Shown one piece after another: positions 1 through 6,038 of a stretch of 16,955 nt of DNA (position 1 is the first letter of the stretch; each line of letters starts with the position of its first letter). The stretch spans positions 1 to 16,955 of the forward strand of contig DAOVFI010000016.1 in NCBI GenBank assembly GCA_030673005.1, given 5' to 3'. A program made the position numbers and the translations under genes. Under the pieces are notes generated by a model. That model saw nothing but the letters and a program-made list of their open reading frames with translations, searched no databases and had not been told where the DNA came from. Origin of the DNA: Planctomycetales bacterium (GTDB lineage Bacteria; Planctomycetota; Phycisphaerae; SM23-33).

Positions 1-128
1 GCAACCTGTTCGGCGGGTTCGGGCAACTTTGCTTCATCTTTTTCGTCTTTTTCATCCGCCGACGCAAGCGGACCGGTCGTCAACATCAACAACGCCGCCA
101 GCATCAAAGCAATAATTCGTCTGTCCAT
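1..128 (-). CDS. N-terminus of an exported protein, cut by the window edge
   Basis: Reading leftward from an ATG at 128, the frame stays open to the window edge and gives 42 residues starting MDRRIIALMLAALLMLTTGP. A basic start, a hydrophobic stretch of about 14 residues and an Ala-Ser-Ala at about residues 24-26 form a typical Sec signal peptide, followed by an acidic and lysine-rich segment (DEKDEKDEAK). A purine-rich GGAGAA sits 6 nt upstream of the ATG and supports the start. The mature protein lies outside the window, so no function can be assigned. It is likely a periplasmic or envelope protein transcribed in the same direction as the protease gene behind it. Confidence 0.7.
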   Translation of the reverse strand, partial: MDRRIIALMLAALLMLTTGPLASADEKDEKDEAKLPEPAEQV

Positions 129-160
129 TTTCCGTTCTCCAATCTTCGATTGTCTGGTCC

Positions 161-285
161 CTGGCGCCCCGTTACCGCTCAAATCGACCCGTGCTACGTA
201 GCGAACTACTTTGCTCTGCGAAGCCGCTACGCAAAGCAGAGTCGCCGCTTCGCACAGTTGCAAGACCTGGCCGTGGCGCCAATCC
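161..285 (+). repeat. Copy 1 of a dispersed intergenic repeat (inverted relative to copy 2)
   Basis: The gene-free stretch between the two leftmost genes carries a sequence related to 2106-2222 in opposite orientation. The bases at 190-205 (cgtgctacgtagcgaa) are the exact reverse complement of 2186-2201, and 261-272 (caagacctggcc) matches the reverse complement of 2150-2161 at 11 of 12 positions, in the same relative order. The interior differs and contains its own 6-bp stem (ctctgc 214-219 with gcagag 236-241). A 7-bp inverted pair, tggcgcc/ggcgcca, lies near the ends. I read it as a diverged copy of a small mobile or REP-like repeat; it encodes nothing I can see. Confidence 0.55.
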
Positions 286-313
286 CTATTCCCAAGTCCC
301 TATTCCCTGACCA

Positions 314-1699
314 CTATTCTTTCTCGTAATCTCGCGCGAAGTCCAGGACGACCTGGCACATCAGGCCGTTCCTTAGGAGCGTAAAGACGATACGGTGTTT
401 TTTCTTAATATTTTTCAAAGCGGTCTTGTGAATTTTCCTGACGTCGTCAAGTGTTACCACTTCTTTCCCGTCGATTTCCAGGACGATGTCCTGTGATTCC
501 AGGTTGGCGTTGGATGCGTTTCCGGGATGCTTGACGCCATAGACGAACACGCCTTTTTTTCGATGGAAGTACAGGTCGGGATTGTCGAACTGATTGATGG
601 TCTTGACCGTCAGGTCCCATCTCGGGCAGTCGAGTTCGGCGCCTTCGACCTTACCCTTTTCGCGTGGCGTGATTGTTATCGCCAGCGGTTTGCCTTTCCG
701 CAGCAGGTCGATCCGGACGGGTTTATGTTTTTCCAGCAGGCCCAGTTTTCTGCGGACCAGCGGCAGGGTCTCTTCGGTAACGGCGTTGACGGGTTTGCCC
801 GCAACGGCCATGATGCGATCGTCCTTCAGGATGCCGGCGCGGCGGGCGGGGCTTTCCGGATCGGTTTCCGCCACTATGACGCCCTTTTCGCCCTCGAAGT
901 AGATATTGCGATTGAAATCCCTCAGCGGCTGGAGTTGCAGACCTGTCCAGGACCAGTTGACCTTCTTGTGCTTTCGCAGCTGCGGGAGGATGTAGCCTAT
1001 GGTTTCGGACGGGACGGCGAAGCCCATGTCCCCGCCCCACATTATCCCCCTTGTGTTGATTCCGACGATTTTTCCCGCGGTGTTAATCAGCGGCCCGCCG
1101 GAGTTGCCGGGACTGATGGCCGCGTCGGTCTGAAGCCAGAGGCTGTACTGGCTGTTTTTCGGCAGGAACCGGCGCGTGCAGGAGACGATCCCGATCGAGA
1201 CCGACCGGCTCAGTCCCCACGGCGCGCCCATCGCCATGACGAAATCGCCCTCCGTCAGCGCCGTCGAATCGCCGAGCACGGCGTGCGGGAGCGGCTTGGC
1301 GCCTTTCGGAAGGGTCAGTTGCACCAGTGCAAGGTCGGTGTCCTTGTCGCTTCCGACGAGTTTCGCATCCATCGCCCTTCCGTCCAGCAGCAGGCAGCGG
1401 ATCTCGACGGCCTTATCGACCACGTGCCAGTTGGTGAGCATCTCGCCGCCCGGTGAGATAAGAACCCCGCTGCCGGCCATCTTCTGGGTAATCTTCTTGC
1501 CTCTTTCGTGGGTTTCCTTGAGGCACTTGATGAAGACCACCGCCGGGAAGACCTTGTCCTTTGCCTCGCGGACGACCTTGCGGAAGTCCAGCCTCGCCAG
1601 ACCGGTGTTCGCCCCGCCCTGCCGAACGCCCCCGGCCGGCCCGCATCCGCAGACACACATCAGCGCCACCGCAAACGCTTGCGCGAAATATCTTTTCAT
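314..1699 (-). CDS. HtrA/Deg-type serine protease with two PDZ domains, probable lipoprotein
   Basis: A 461-aa trypsin-fold protease of the HtrA/Deg family, which degrades or senses misfolded envelope proteins. The catalytic triad is visible: His92 (NWHVVD), Asp122 (DTDLALVQL) and Ser200 (SPGNSGGPL). PDZ domains lie at about 252-345 and 362-455. The N-terminus is a signal sequence with cysteines at 15, 17 and 19; VCGC resembles a weak lipobox, so the protein may be lipid-anchored at Cys19. The frame is open upstream to 1738, but the ATG at 1699 is preferred because AGGGAGA lies about 9 nt before it and the signal peptide then begins properly (MKRYFAQAF). It stands alone, with repeat-filled spacers on both sides. 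The family is certain; the substrate is not. Confidence 0.93.
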   Translation of the reverse strand: MKRYFAQAFAVALMCVCGCGPAGGVRQGGANTGLARLDFRKVVREAKDKVFPAVVFIKCLKETHERGKKITQKMAGSGVLISPGGEMLTNWHVVDKAVEIRCLLLDGRAMDAKLVGSDKDTDLALVQLTLPKGAKPLPHAVLGDSTALTEGDFVMAMGAPWGLSRSVSIGIVSCTRRFLPKNSQYSLWLQTDAAISPGNSGGPLINTAGKIVGINTRGIMWGGDMGFAVPSETIGYILPQLRKHKKVNWSWTGLQLQPLRDFNRNIYFEGEKGVIVAETDPESPARRAGILKDDRIMAVAGKPVNAVTEETLPLVRRKLGLLEKHKPVRIDLLRKGKPLAITITPREKGKVEGAELDCPRWDLTVKTINQFDNPDLYFHRKKGVFVYGVKHPGNASNANLESQDIVLEIDGKEVVTLDDVRKIHKTALKNIKKKHRIVFTLLRNGLMCQVVLDFARDYEKE

Positions 1700-1751
1700 A
1701 ATGCCGATTCTCCCTGTAGAAAAAGCGTAACTATTCACCCAATTACAATGA

Positions 1752-1961
1752 ATGCTTCAAGAAAAGAGCAAGTCAGGCACACAAAATGAAAAAACAATTC
1801 ACCTGCCTGCCTGCAGGCAGGTCTGTCGGAATTGTTTTTTCATTTCTCCGCTCCTAACGGGCGGCACGATGGGTGCCACCCGGGCGGGTGAAGTATTCAT
1901 CACTCCAAACAGACGGAGTGATAAATACTATGTGTGCCTGACTTGCTCTTTTCTTCTGCAT
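1752..1961. repeat. Cloverleaf-forming inverted-repeat element (MITE- or REP-like)
   Basis: Perfect 25-bp inverted repeats (1759-1783 and 1931-1955, containing agtcaggcacaca) enclose three further stems. Stem A is 16 bp perfect (1784-1799 with 1830-1845), extended by C1800-G1829, with a 16-nt palindrome cctgcctgcaggcagg (1806-1821) in its loop. Stem B is 10 positions (1858-1867 with 1873-1882) with one mismatch, and stem C is 15 positions (1892-1906 with 1915-1929) with one mismatch. Stem A directly abuts the left outer arm, and stem C is one base from the right outer arm. Both mismatches are C-A on plus and therefore G-U on the minus strand. There is no transposase inside. The outer arm core is partly repeated at 1978-1987. 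It is probably a non-autonomous mobile element. Confidence 0.75.
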
Positions 1962-2105
1962 TGGGCTGAACTCTTACAAAAGAGCAAATACCCCATCATC
2001 GCCAAAGGGTGGATGATACCATACGGGGAGGGAATGTCGAACAGTTGTTTCCAAAAATCCCCCGGATTCGGAAGTGTCGGCGCAACCGCCCCATCTATTT
2101 TTTCA
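1962..2105. other. Spacer between two repeat elements, no gene recognised
   Basis: About 145 bases lie between the cloverleaf element and the next inverted-repeat element. The ten bases aaaagagcaa at 1978-1987 are an inverted copy of part of the right outer arm (1943-1952), so this arm can pair either across the element or with its neighbour. Short open frames exist on both strands, but none has a Shine-Dalgarno or a recognisable domain, so I annotate no gene. Confidence 0.5.
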
Positions 2106-2222
2106 GGTGGCACGGTCAAACGAAGTTTGGCCGTGGTAACGCCGGACATGGCCAAGTCTTGCTACTCTGCGAAGTAGCGATACACTTCGCTACGTAGCAC
2201 GAGCCGACTTGACCGTGCCACC
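2106..2222. repeat. Copy 2 of the dispersed repeat, bounded by 14-bp terminal inverted repeats
   Basis: A 117-bp element has perfect 14-bp terminal inverted repeats: ggtggcacggtcaa at 2106-2119 and its reverse complement at 2209-2222. Its interior holds a 7-bp stem (gcgaagt 2169-2175 with acttcgc 2184-2190) and the tacgtagc palindrome core shared, in inverted orientation, with copy 1 at 161-285. It has no coding potential. The clear terminal repeats here suggest this copy is better preserved than copy 1. It could be a MITE or a REP-type palindromic unit; it sits just downstream of the small secreted-protein gene ending at 2239. Confidence 0.6.
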
Positions 2223-2238
2223 CAAAACTGGCTACAGG

Positions 2239-2724
2239 CTACTTGCTACTGCCTGCCGGCTTCGCCTGGAGCGCCTTGTCGTTTTCGGCGATGAGGGCCT
2301 TGAGTTGTTCGAGGACCTTCTCGTTTTTACCCTGGCGTTTGTAAAGGTCCTTGAGCGTCAGGCGGATGGCGTTTCGCAGGCCCAGTGCCTTGACCTTGGC
2401 CAATTGTTCCTCCAGGTCTTTTATAATATCTTCATCCTTGCGGCGGACCTCATCCTTCAGCGCCCCGACGGCCATGACGCCGACAGTCTCCGGGTCGAAG
2501 CAGACCTGCTTCATTCGCTGGATAAGTTTGATCATCATGTCCATGTGCTCCGCCTGTTTGCGGGGAAACGCCGCATCTGTGGCCATGACTTTCTGTGAAT
2601 CGGTTGCGCGGCGTTCATGCCCGCGAGGGTTGGATGAACTCCTCTCCTGCGCGACGGCATAGCCGATCGACAGGACCGCCAGGGTTACGGCGCTCAGCGC
2701 CACTATCAATCTCTTGCTTGTCAT
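2239..2724 (-). CDS. Small secreted alpha-helical protein of the sigma-factor operon
   Basis: A 161-aa protein with a Sec signal peptide (MTSKRLIVALSAVTLAVLSIGYAVAQ, cleavage near residue 25). The mature part is strongly helical and charged: about 58-95 around the only Cys (CFDPETVGVMAVGALKDEV), then a likely coiled-coil or TPR-like C-terminal half (about 100-152). I do not recognise a named family. The start is firm, since AGGAGAA ends 6 nt before the ATG at 2724. It is the third gene of the operon after the ECF sigma factor and putative anti-sigma protein, so it is plausibly a periplasmic sensor, partner or target of that system (inference). The upstream frame overlaps it by 110 nt as sequenced, probably because of a frameshift. 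Confidence 0.8.
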   Translation of the reverse strand: MTSKRLIVALSAVTLAVLSIGYAVAQERSSSNPRGHERRATDSQKVMATDAAFPRKQAEHMDMMIKLIQRMKQVCFDPETVGVMAVGALKDEVRRKDEDIIKDLEEQLAKVKALGLRNAIRLTLKDLYKRQGKNEKVLEQLKALIAENDKALQAKPAGSSK

Positions 2725-3253
2725 TGTCTTTTCTCCTATCAGAAAAGTCGAAGGTTACGGACGGAACAGTCCATCCGATGTCCGGCGACGAGGTTGACGG
2801 AATCGAGATATTCGGGACGGTGAAGGTCTCATCGGGAAGCGTTATGGGCGCGACGCTCGGCACGCGCCATGGAAGCGTCGGCTGCTGCGCATCAACCTGC
2901 GGGGGCGAGACGACTTCCGGGATATGAGGGGCGGTCGGCGGCGGATTCAGCAGCACCGCCAGGACGACAGCGGCGGCTACTACGGCAGCGGCGGCGGGGG
3001 CGACCCATTTCCACCAGGCGAAACGCGCCGGCGGCAGTTCCAGTTTTCTCATAGGCGGAACCGGCCTGGCAGTCACGTCTTTGCCCAGACTCACTAATTC
3101 GCCCACCAGAGACCGCGCCGTCTCAATGCGCTCGACGGCGCCGGCGTCTCCGGCGTAGCGCCGCGACAATTCATCCAAGGCCGCAGCCACGTCGCCGTCC
3201 GCCAGCGCCTCGGTCAAGTCATATTCGAGTTGTGCGTCGTTTTTCTCGCTCAT
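2615..3253 (-). CDS. Putative membrane anti-sigma protein; 3' end probably frameshifted
   Basis: A 212-aa reading frame. The acidic, helical N-terminus (1-60) is cytosolic and could bind the sigma factor; one TM segment lies at about 79-102 (VAPAAAAVVAAAVVLAVLL), followed by a Pro/Thr/Ser-rich exported region. There is no HxxxCxxC zinc anti-sigma motif. It starts inside the sigma gene's stop (ATGA, 4-nt overlap), so translation is coupled. The last 40 or so residues, after about residue 170, are Arg-rich, unlike the rest, and overlap the next gene's signal peptide. Adding one T to the T4 run at 2743-2746 would bring in a TGA at 2741-2739, immediately before that gene's Shine-Dalgarno. I therefore suspect the real protein is about 171 residues. 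The role is inferred from context. Confidence 0.75.
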   Translation of the reverse strand: MSEKNDAQLEYDLTEALADGDVAAALDELSRRYAGDAGAVERIETARSLVGELVSLGKDVTARPVPPMRKLELPPARFAWWKWVAPAAAAVVAAAVVLAVLLNPPPTAPHIPEVVSPPQVDAQQPTLPWRVPSVAPITLPDETFTVPNISIPSTSSPDIGWTVPSVTFDFSDRRKDNDKQEIDSGAERRNPGGPVDRLCRRAGEEFIQPSRA

Positions 3254-3831
3254 GGTTCAATCCGATTCATTATTCGCCGCAGGTTCTCGACGGCCTTGAA
3301 TACGGCGGCCTTTACTGTCCCTTCGGCGCATCCCATTGCGCCGGCAGTCTCGGCTACGCTCATGCCTTGAAGGAACCGACATGTAACCGCCTCGCGCTGC
3401 CGGTCGGGAAGGGCGTCGAGGGCGGTCGATAAGGCATCCAGACGCTCGTCGGGCTTCTCGCGGGTCGGTCCGGCCGGATCAAAATCGCCCAACGGTATGG
3501 CCGGACTATGCTTAAACAAATCCCGCCGCTTCTCGCGGACTACGTTTATCGCTATGCCCATCAGCCAGGCGACCGCGTCGCCGTCCGGGCGGAATCGCTT
3601 TCTTGCACGCCAGGCCCGCAGAAAACACTCCTGCCGTGCGTCGGCGGCGTCGTCGCGCATCCGCTGCGGCAGATGCGCCAGGCAGAATCGATACACCATC
3701 GGTCCGACCAGTTCGGCCAAACGCCCAAAGGCGTCGCGGTCCCCGCCTGCCGATCGGACCATCAAGACGCCGGCCTGACGCCGCTGGGCCTCGACTGTGC
3801 TCGGTGAAGTCGAGTCTGTCATGACTTTCAT
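3250..3831 (-). CDS. ECF-subfamily RNA polymerase sigma factor
   Basis: A 193-aa sigma-70 family protein. Region 2 lies at about 34-105: FGRLAELVGPMVYRFC, then the DARQECFLRAWRARKRF helix and AWLMGIAINVVREKRR. Region 4 lies at about 131-187, with LPDRQREAVTCRFLQGMSVA and the recognition helix around CAEGTVKAAVFKAVENLRR. Length and two-domain layout fit ECF factors. The ATG at 3831 has only a weak GTGAAG behind it; an in-frame ATG at 3822 is possible. It overlaps the putative anti-sigma gene by 4 nt and probably directs expression of a regulon including its own operon. A 6-bp inverted repeat (ttgact/agtcaa, 3846-3851 and 3858-3863) lies just upstream. Confidence 0.92.
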   Translation of the reverse strand: MKVMTDSTSPSTVEAQRRQAGVLMVRSAGGDRDAFGRLAELVGPMVYRFCLAHLPQRMRDDAADARQECFLRAWRARKRFRPDGDAVAWLMGIAINVVREKRRDLFKHSPAIPLGDFDPAGPTREKPDERLDALSTALDALPDRQREAVTCRFLQGMSVAETAGAMGCAEGTVKAAVFKAVENLRRIMNRIEP

Positions 3832-3845
3832 CGCTTCACAAGTAA

Positions 3846-3863
3846 TTGACTTCTGCGAGTCAA
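3846..3863. promoter_or_regulatory. Inverted repeat upstream of the sigma-factor gene
   Basis: A perfect 6-bp inverted repeat (ttgact 3846-3851, agtcaa 3858-3863) with a 6-nt spacer lies 15 nt before the sigma-factor start. It could be an operator or a leader hairpin. No convincing -35/-10 pair accompanies it, and a 6-bp repeat can occur by chance. Confidence 0.25.
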
Positions 3864-3983
3864 AGGTTTATCTACACCAAAATAATATTGTAAATCATCC
3901 GGCGAATCAGGAATCGAACCCGGCTACGTGACGGCAGGTAATTTTTTCGTATTCCAGTCGCCCAACAGGAAAGGAAACATAAA

Positions 3984-4304
3984 ATGCTGACGACTTCGAT
4001 CATGGCAGTGGTCCTTCTGGTATTCTACTTGTTCCTGCTGGTTCGATGGGAAAAAGTGAAGCGTCCCGGGATGCTTCGGTTCGGCCTTCTCGGATTCGGC
4101 CTGATGCTTCTGGGGAATTTCTTTTTCATCGCGCTGGATCGCGATTTTATGATTGCCGGTCAGGTTCTGCACTGCATTGGCCTGATTCCGGTATTCATCG
4201 GGGCGATCGGCTCGGTTCGTCCGGGAATACTGCCGGTGTTAGGTTCGACTGAAGAACAGGTCGATGTAACGGTAACTCCGGTGAAGGAAGACCCGGATCA
4301 ATAG
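3984..4304 (+). CDS. Small three-TM membrane protein of unknown function
   Basis: A 106-aa protein with hydrophobic segments at about 4-20, 33-51 and 55-76, basic residues between TM1 and TM2 (RWEKVKRPG), and a 30-residue acidic soluble tail ending KEDPDQ. A GGAAAGG box lies 8 nt before the ATG, supporting the start. I do not recognise the family. It is the first of two plus-strand genes; the isomerase-like gene follows after about 100 nt that may contain a structured leader, so co-transcription is uncertain. On the other side it diverges from the sigma-factor operon. Confidence 0.7.
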   Translation: MLTTSIMAVVLLVFYLFLLVRWEKVKRPGMLRFGLLGFGLMLLGNFFFIALDRDFMIAGQVLHCIGLIPVFIGAIGSVRPGILPVLGSTEEQVDVTVTPVKEDPDQ

Positions 4305-4341
4305 GCGTTAAGGATTATTTAATATTCGGGAACACCGGGGA

Positions 4342-4384
4342 GTCTGCTGCGGGTGAGGCCCGACGGTTCGCACCGGCGGCGGAC
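4342..4384 (+). promoter_or_regulatory. Candidate three-way-junction RNA leader before the isomerase gene
   Basis: The 43 bases can form a compact junction: P1 of nine contiguous pairs (4342-4350 with 4376-4384, two G-U), P2 ggg/ccc with a 5-nt loop (4351-4361), and P3 cggt/accg with loop tcgc (4364-4375). Only two bases are unpaired at the junction. It ends 6 nt before the Shine-Dalgarno AAGGAG (4391-4396), so folding could affect translation. It matches no riboswitch consensus I know. GC-rich DNA folds easily, so this is a candidate only. Confidence 0.35.
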
Positions 4385-4405
4385 GGCCCAAAGGAGTTGG
4401 AGTTA

Positions 4406-5221
4406 ATGATGAAGATTTCGTGCACGACATTATGTTGTCCGAACTGGTCGCTGGAGATGATTCTGGAGCGTTTCAAGCAGTATGGATACGACGCGGTTGA
4501 CTTCCGCGGCCTGGGCGATGAGATGGAGGTATGGCATCTGCCGGCGTTTTCGACCGGTGCGGCGGAGACTGTCCGGCGGATATCGGACGTCGGGCTGGAG
4601 GTATCGGCCTTTTGCAGCAGCGCGAGGATGTTTCACCCCGACCCGTCCGAACGCGAAAAGGACGTAGCGGAGGTCGCCCAGTACGCCCACCTCTGCCGCG
4701 AGTTCGGCGCGCCGACGATCCGTATCTTCGGCGGTGCGCTGAAAGGAACGCCGGTCGAACAGGCTCTCGAAACCGCCGCCGCAACGCTGCGGGAAATGGC
4801 CGGGGTCGCCGGAGAAGACGTAATGCTGGCCGTCGAGACGCACGACGACTGGGTCTGCTCGTCAATGATCGCCGACGCGATGAAAAAAGTCGAACTGCCC
4901 AACGTCGGCGTCCTGTGGGACCTGCACCATCCCTACCGGCTGGGCGGCGAATCGCCCGGACAGACCTACGACAACATCGGGCAACTGACCGTCGCGACCC
5001 ACGTGAAGGACTCCCGAATTACAGGCGAAGGCGAAGACGATTACGAATACTGCCTCGGCGGCGAAGGCGACGTGCCGCTGGAAGAGATGGTCGCGCTGCT
5101 CAAAGACGGCGGATACGACGGATACCTGACGCTGGAATGGGAAAAGAAGTGGCATCCTGAAATCGCCGAACCGGAAGAAGCCCTGCCGGCATACGCCGAA
5201 TACATGAAAAAACTCATCTGA
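4406..5221 (+). CDS. Sugar phosphate isomerase/epimerase-like TIM-barrel protein
   Basis: A 271-aa protein of the xylose-isomerase-like TIM-barrel superfamily (AP endonuclease 2 family). The expected metal-binding residues are present in order: Glu144 (AVETHDD), Asp172 (VLWDLHHPY), His199 (THVKDSR) and Glu244 (LTLEWEKKW). Members isomerise or epimerise sugars and inositol-type compounds using a divalent metal; the substrate cannot be read from sequence. The ATG at 4406 is preferred, 9 nt after AAGGAG; a second ATG at 4409 is possible, and the in-frame TTG at 4397 abuts the Shine-Dalgarno and is unlikely. It is cytoplasmic (no signal peptide) and convergent with pyrE. Confidence 0.88.
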   Translation: MMKISCTTLCCPNWSLEMILERFKQYGYDAVDFRGLGDEMEVWHLPAFSTGAAETVRRISDVGLEVSAFCSSARMFHPDPSEREKDVAEVAQYAHLCREFGAPTIRIFGGALKGTPVEQALETAAATLREMAGVAGEDVMLAVETHDDWVCSSMIADAMKKVELPNVGVLWDLHHPYRLGGESPGQTYDNIGQLTVATHVKDSRITGEGEDDYEYCLGGEGDVPLEEMVALLKDGGYDGYLTLEWEKKWHPEIAEPEEALPAYAEYMKKLI

Positions 5222-5271
5222 AATATGGGCGCCGAAGTACTGTATTCCCTCGCTGTTGCGATGCCCGGCTG

Positions 5272-5799
5272 TTAATTGCCGATTCCAAGATCCTCGATTG
5301 TGAGAATGGACTTGAATTCATACCCGGCGGCCTCGACGTTCTCGCGGGCGCCTTCCATGCGGTCGATTGCGAAGACCATGCGGGTTATCTCCGCGTCGGC
5401 GTCGGTGAGCGTCTTTGCCGCCGCCAGTGCGGCTCCGGCCGTGGTGCCGATGTCCTCGACCAGCAGGACCTTTTTACCCGCAACGGGCGCACCCTCGATA
5501 AGTTTGCCGGTGGCGTAGTCCTTCTGTGCCTTGCGGACGATTGCGAACGGTTTTCCGCACGCCAGCGAAGTCGCCGCCGCCAGCGCGACGGCCCCAAGTT
5601 CCGCTCCGGCGATGACATCGGCGTCGTCGGCAAAGGCGCTCATCCGCCGACCCATCTCGACCAGGATTTCCGGGTCCGTCTCGAAGAGATATTTATCCAG
5701 ATAAAACCTGCTCCGCCTGCCGCTGCGAAGGATAAAGTCGCCCTCGAGATACGCAGTTTCCTTCACCCGCGCCGCCAGTTGCCCGGTTGTCATCGCCAT
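5272..5799 (-). CDS. pyrE: Orotate phosphoribosyltransferase
   Basis: A 175-aa type I phosphoribosyltransferase that converts orotate and PRPP to OMP, a late step of pyrimidine synthesis. The PRPP-binding signature is at 111-123 (VLLVEDIGTTAGA). The catalytic-loop region VRKAQKDYATGKLIEG (88-103) closely matches the OPRT pattern, and FILRSGRRSRFYLDK (22-36) is the N-terminal substrate region. The frame extends upstream to 5853, but the ATG at 5799 has GGAG 8 nt before it (AAGGAG) and gives the normal family N-terminus. Nearest neighbours are a chelatase gene remnant upstream and the convergent isomerase downstream; there is no pyrimidine operon here. Confidence 0.9.
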   Translation of the reverse strand: MAMTTGQLAARVKETAYLEGDFILRSGRRSRFYLDKYLFETDPEILVEMGRRMSAFADDADVIAGAELGAVALAAATSLACGKPFAIVRKAQKDYATGKLIEGAPVAGKKVLLVEDIGTTAGAALAAAKTLTDADAEITRMVFAIDRMEGARENVEAAGYEFKSILTIEDLGIGN

Positions 5800-5846
5800 G
5801 CAATCGACTCCTTCGGCCCCCGAATTATCACACTGTCGGACCGGAG

Positions 5847-6023
5847 TCAACACCTCTCCATTGCCGATTGCCTCGACGGTGCGATCAGCAGCGGCGCCGC
5901 CACAATGCGGTCGCAGCCGGCCTGTTCCATCTCGGCGATGCTGCCGGTATCGAGCGATACCTCACAGCCACAAAAAACGACGCGACGCACTCCCGGCACG
6001 CAGGCTAAAACAGTAAGAGTAAG
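5847..6023 (-). pseudogene. Decayed fragment of a chelatase-like gene (paralogue of 6935-7897)
   Basis: The minus-strand frame ending at a TGA (5849-5847) reads AEMEQAGCDRIVAAPLLIAP, nearly identical to residues 102-121 of the chelatase-like lipoprotein encoded at 6935-7897. At DNA level 5872-5941 matches 7530-7599 at 62 of 70 ungapped positions, in direct orientation. After the match the frame ends within 11 codons; before it lies VRRVVFCGCEVSLDTGSI, which weakly resembles the lipoprotein's C-terminal KRVLLVGCYVSMGATGM. There is no start codon with a Shine-Dalgarno, and a stop lies just upstream. It is best read as a remnant of a second chelatase copy or a partial duplication. A 16-nt near-palindrome (ggtatcgagcgatacc, 5946-5961) sits at its edge. 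Confidence 0.7.
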
Positions 6024-6038
6024 AGTAGTAGTCTGCGA

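Noticed and set aside
527..1456. 309-codon plus-strand ORF
   Set aside because: It is antisense to the HtrA protease whose catalytic triad is intact.
1752..2177. 141-codon plus and 75-codon minus ORFs in the repeat region
   Set aside because: They translate the cloverleaf arms and the second repeat; no Shine-Dalgarno, no domain, and the structure explains the sequence better.
3905..3935. tRNA T-loop-like sequence (ggaatcgaacc) on plus
   Set aside because: On the minus strand it reads GGTTCGATTCC with a partial T-stem, but no matching acceptor, D-arm or anticodon arm is found upstream, so it is not a tRNA gene.
4305..4400. Known riboswitch before the isomerase
   Set aside because: I compared it by eye with FMN, cobalamin, c-di-GMP, glycine and fluoride patterns and none fits; kept only as an unnamed structural candidate.
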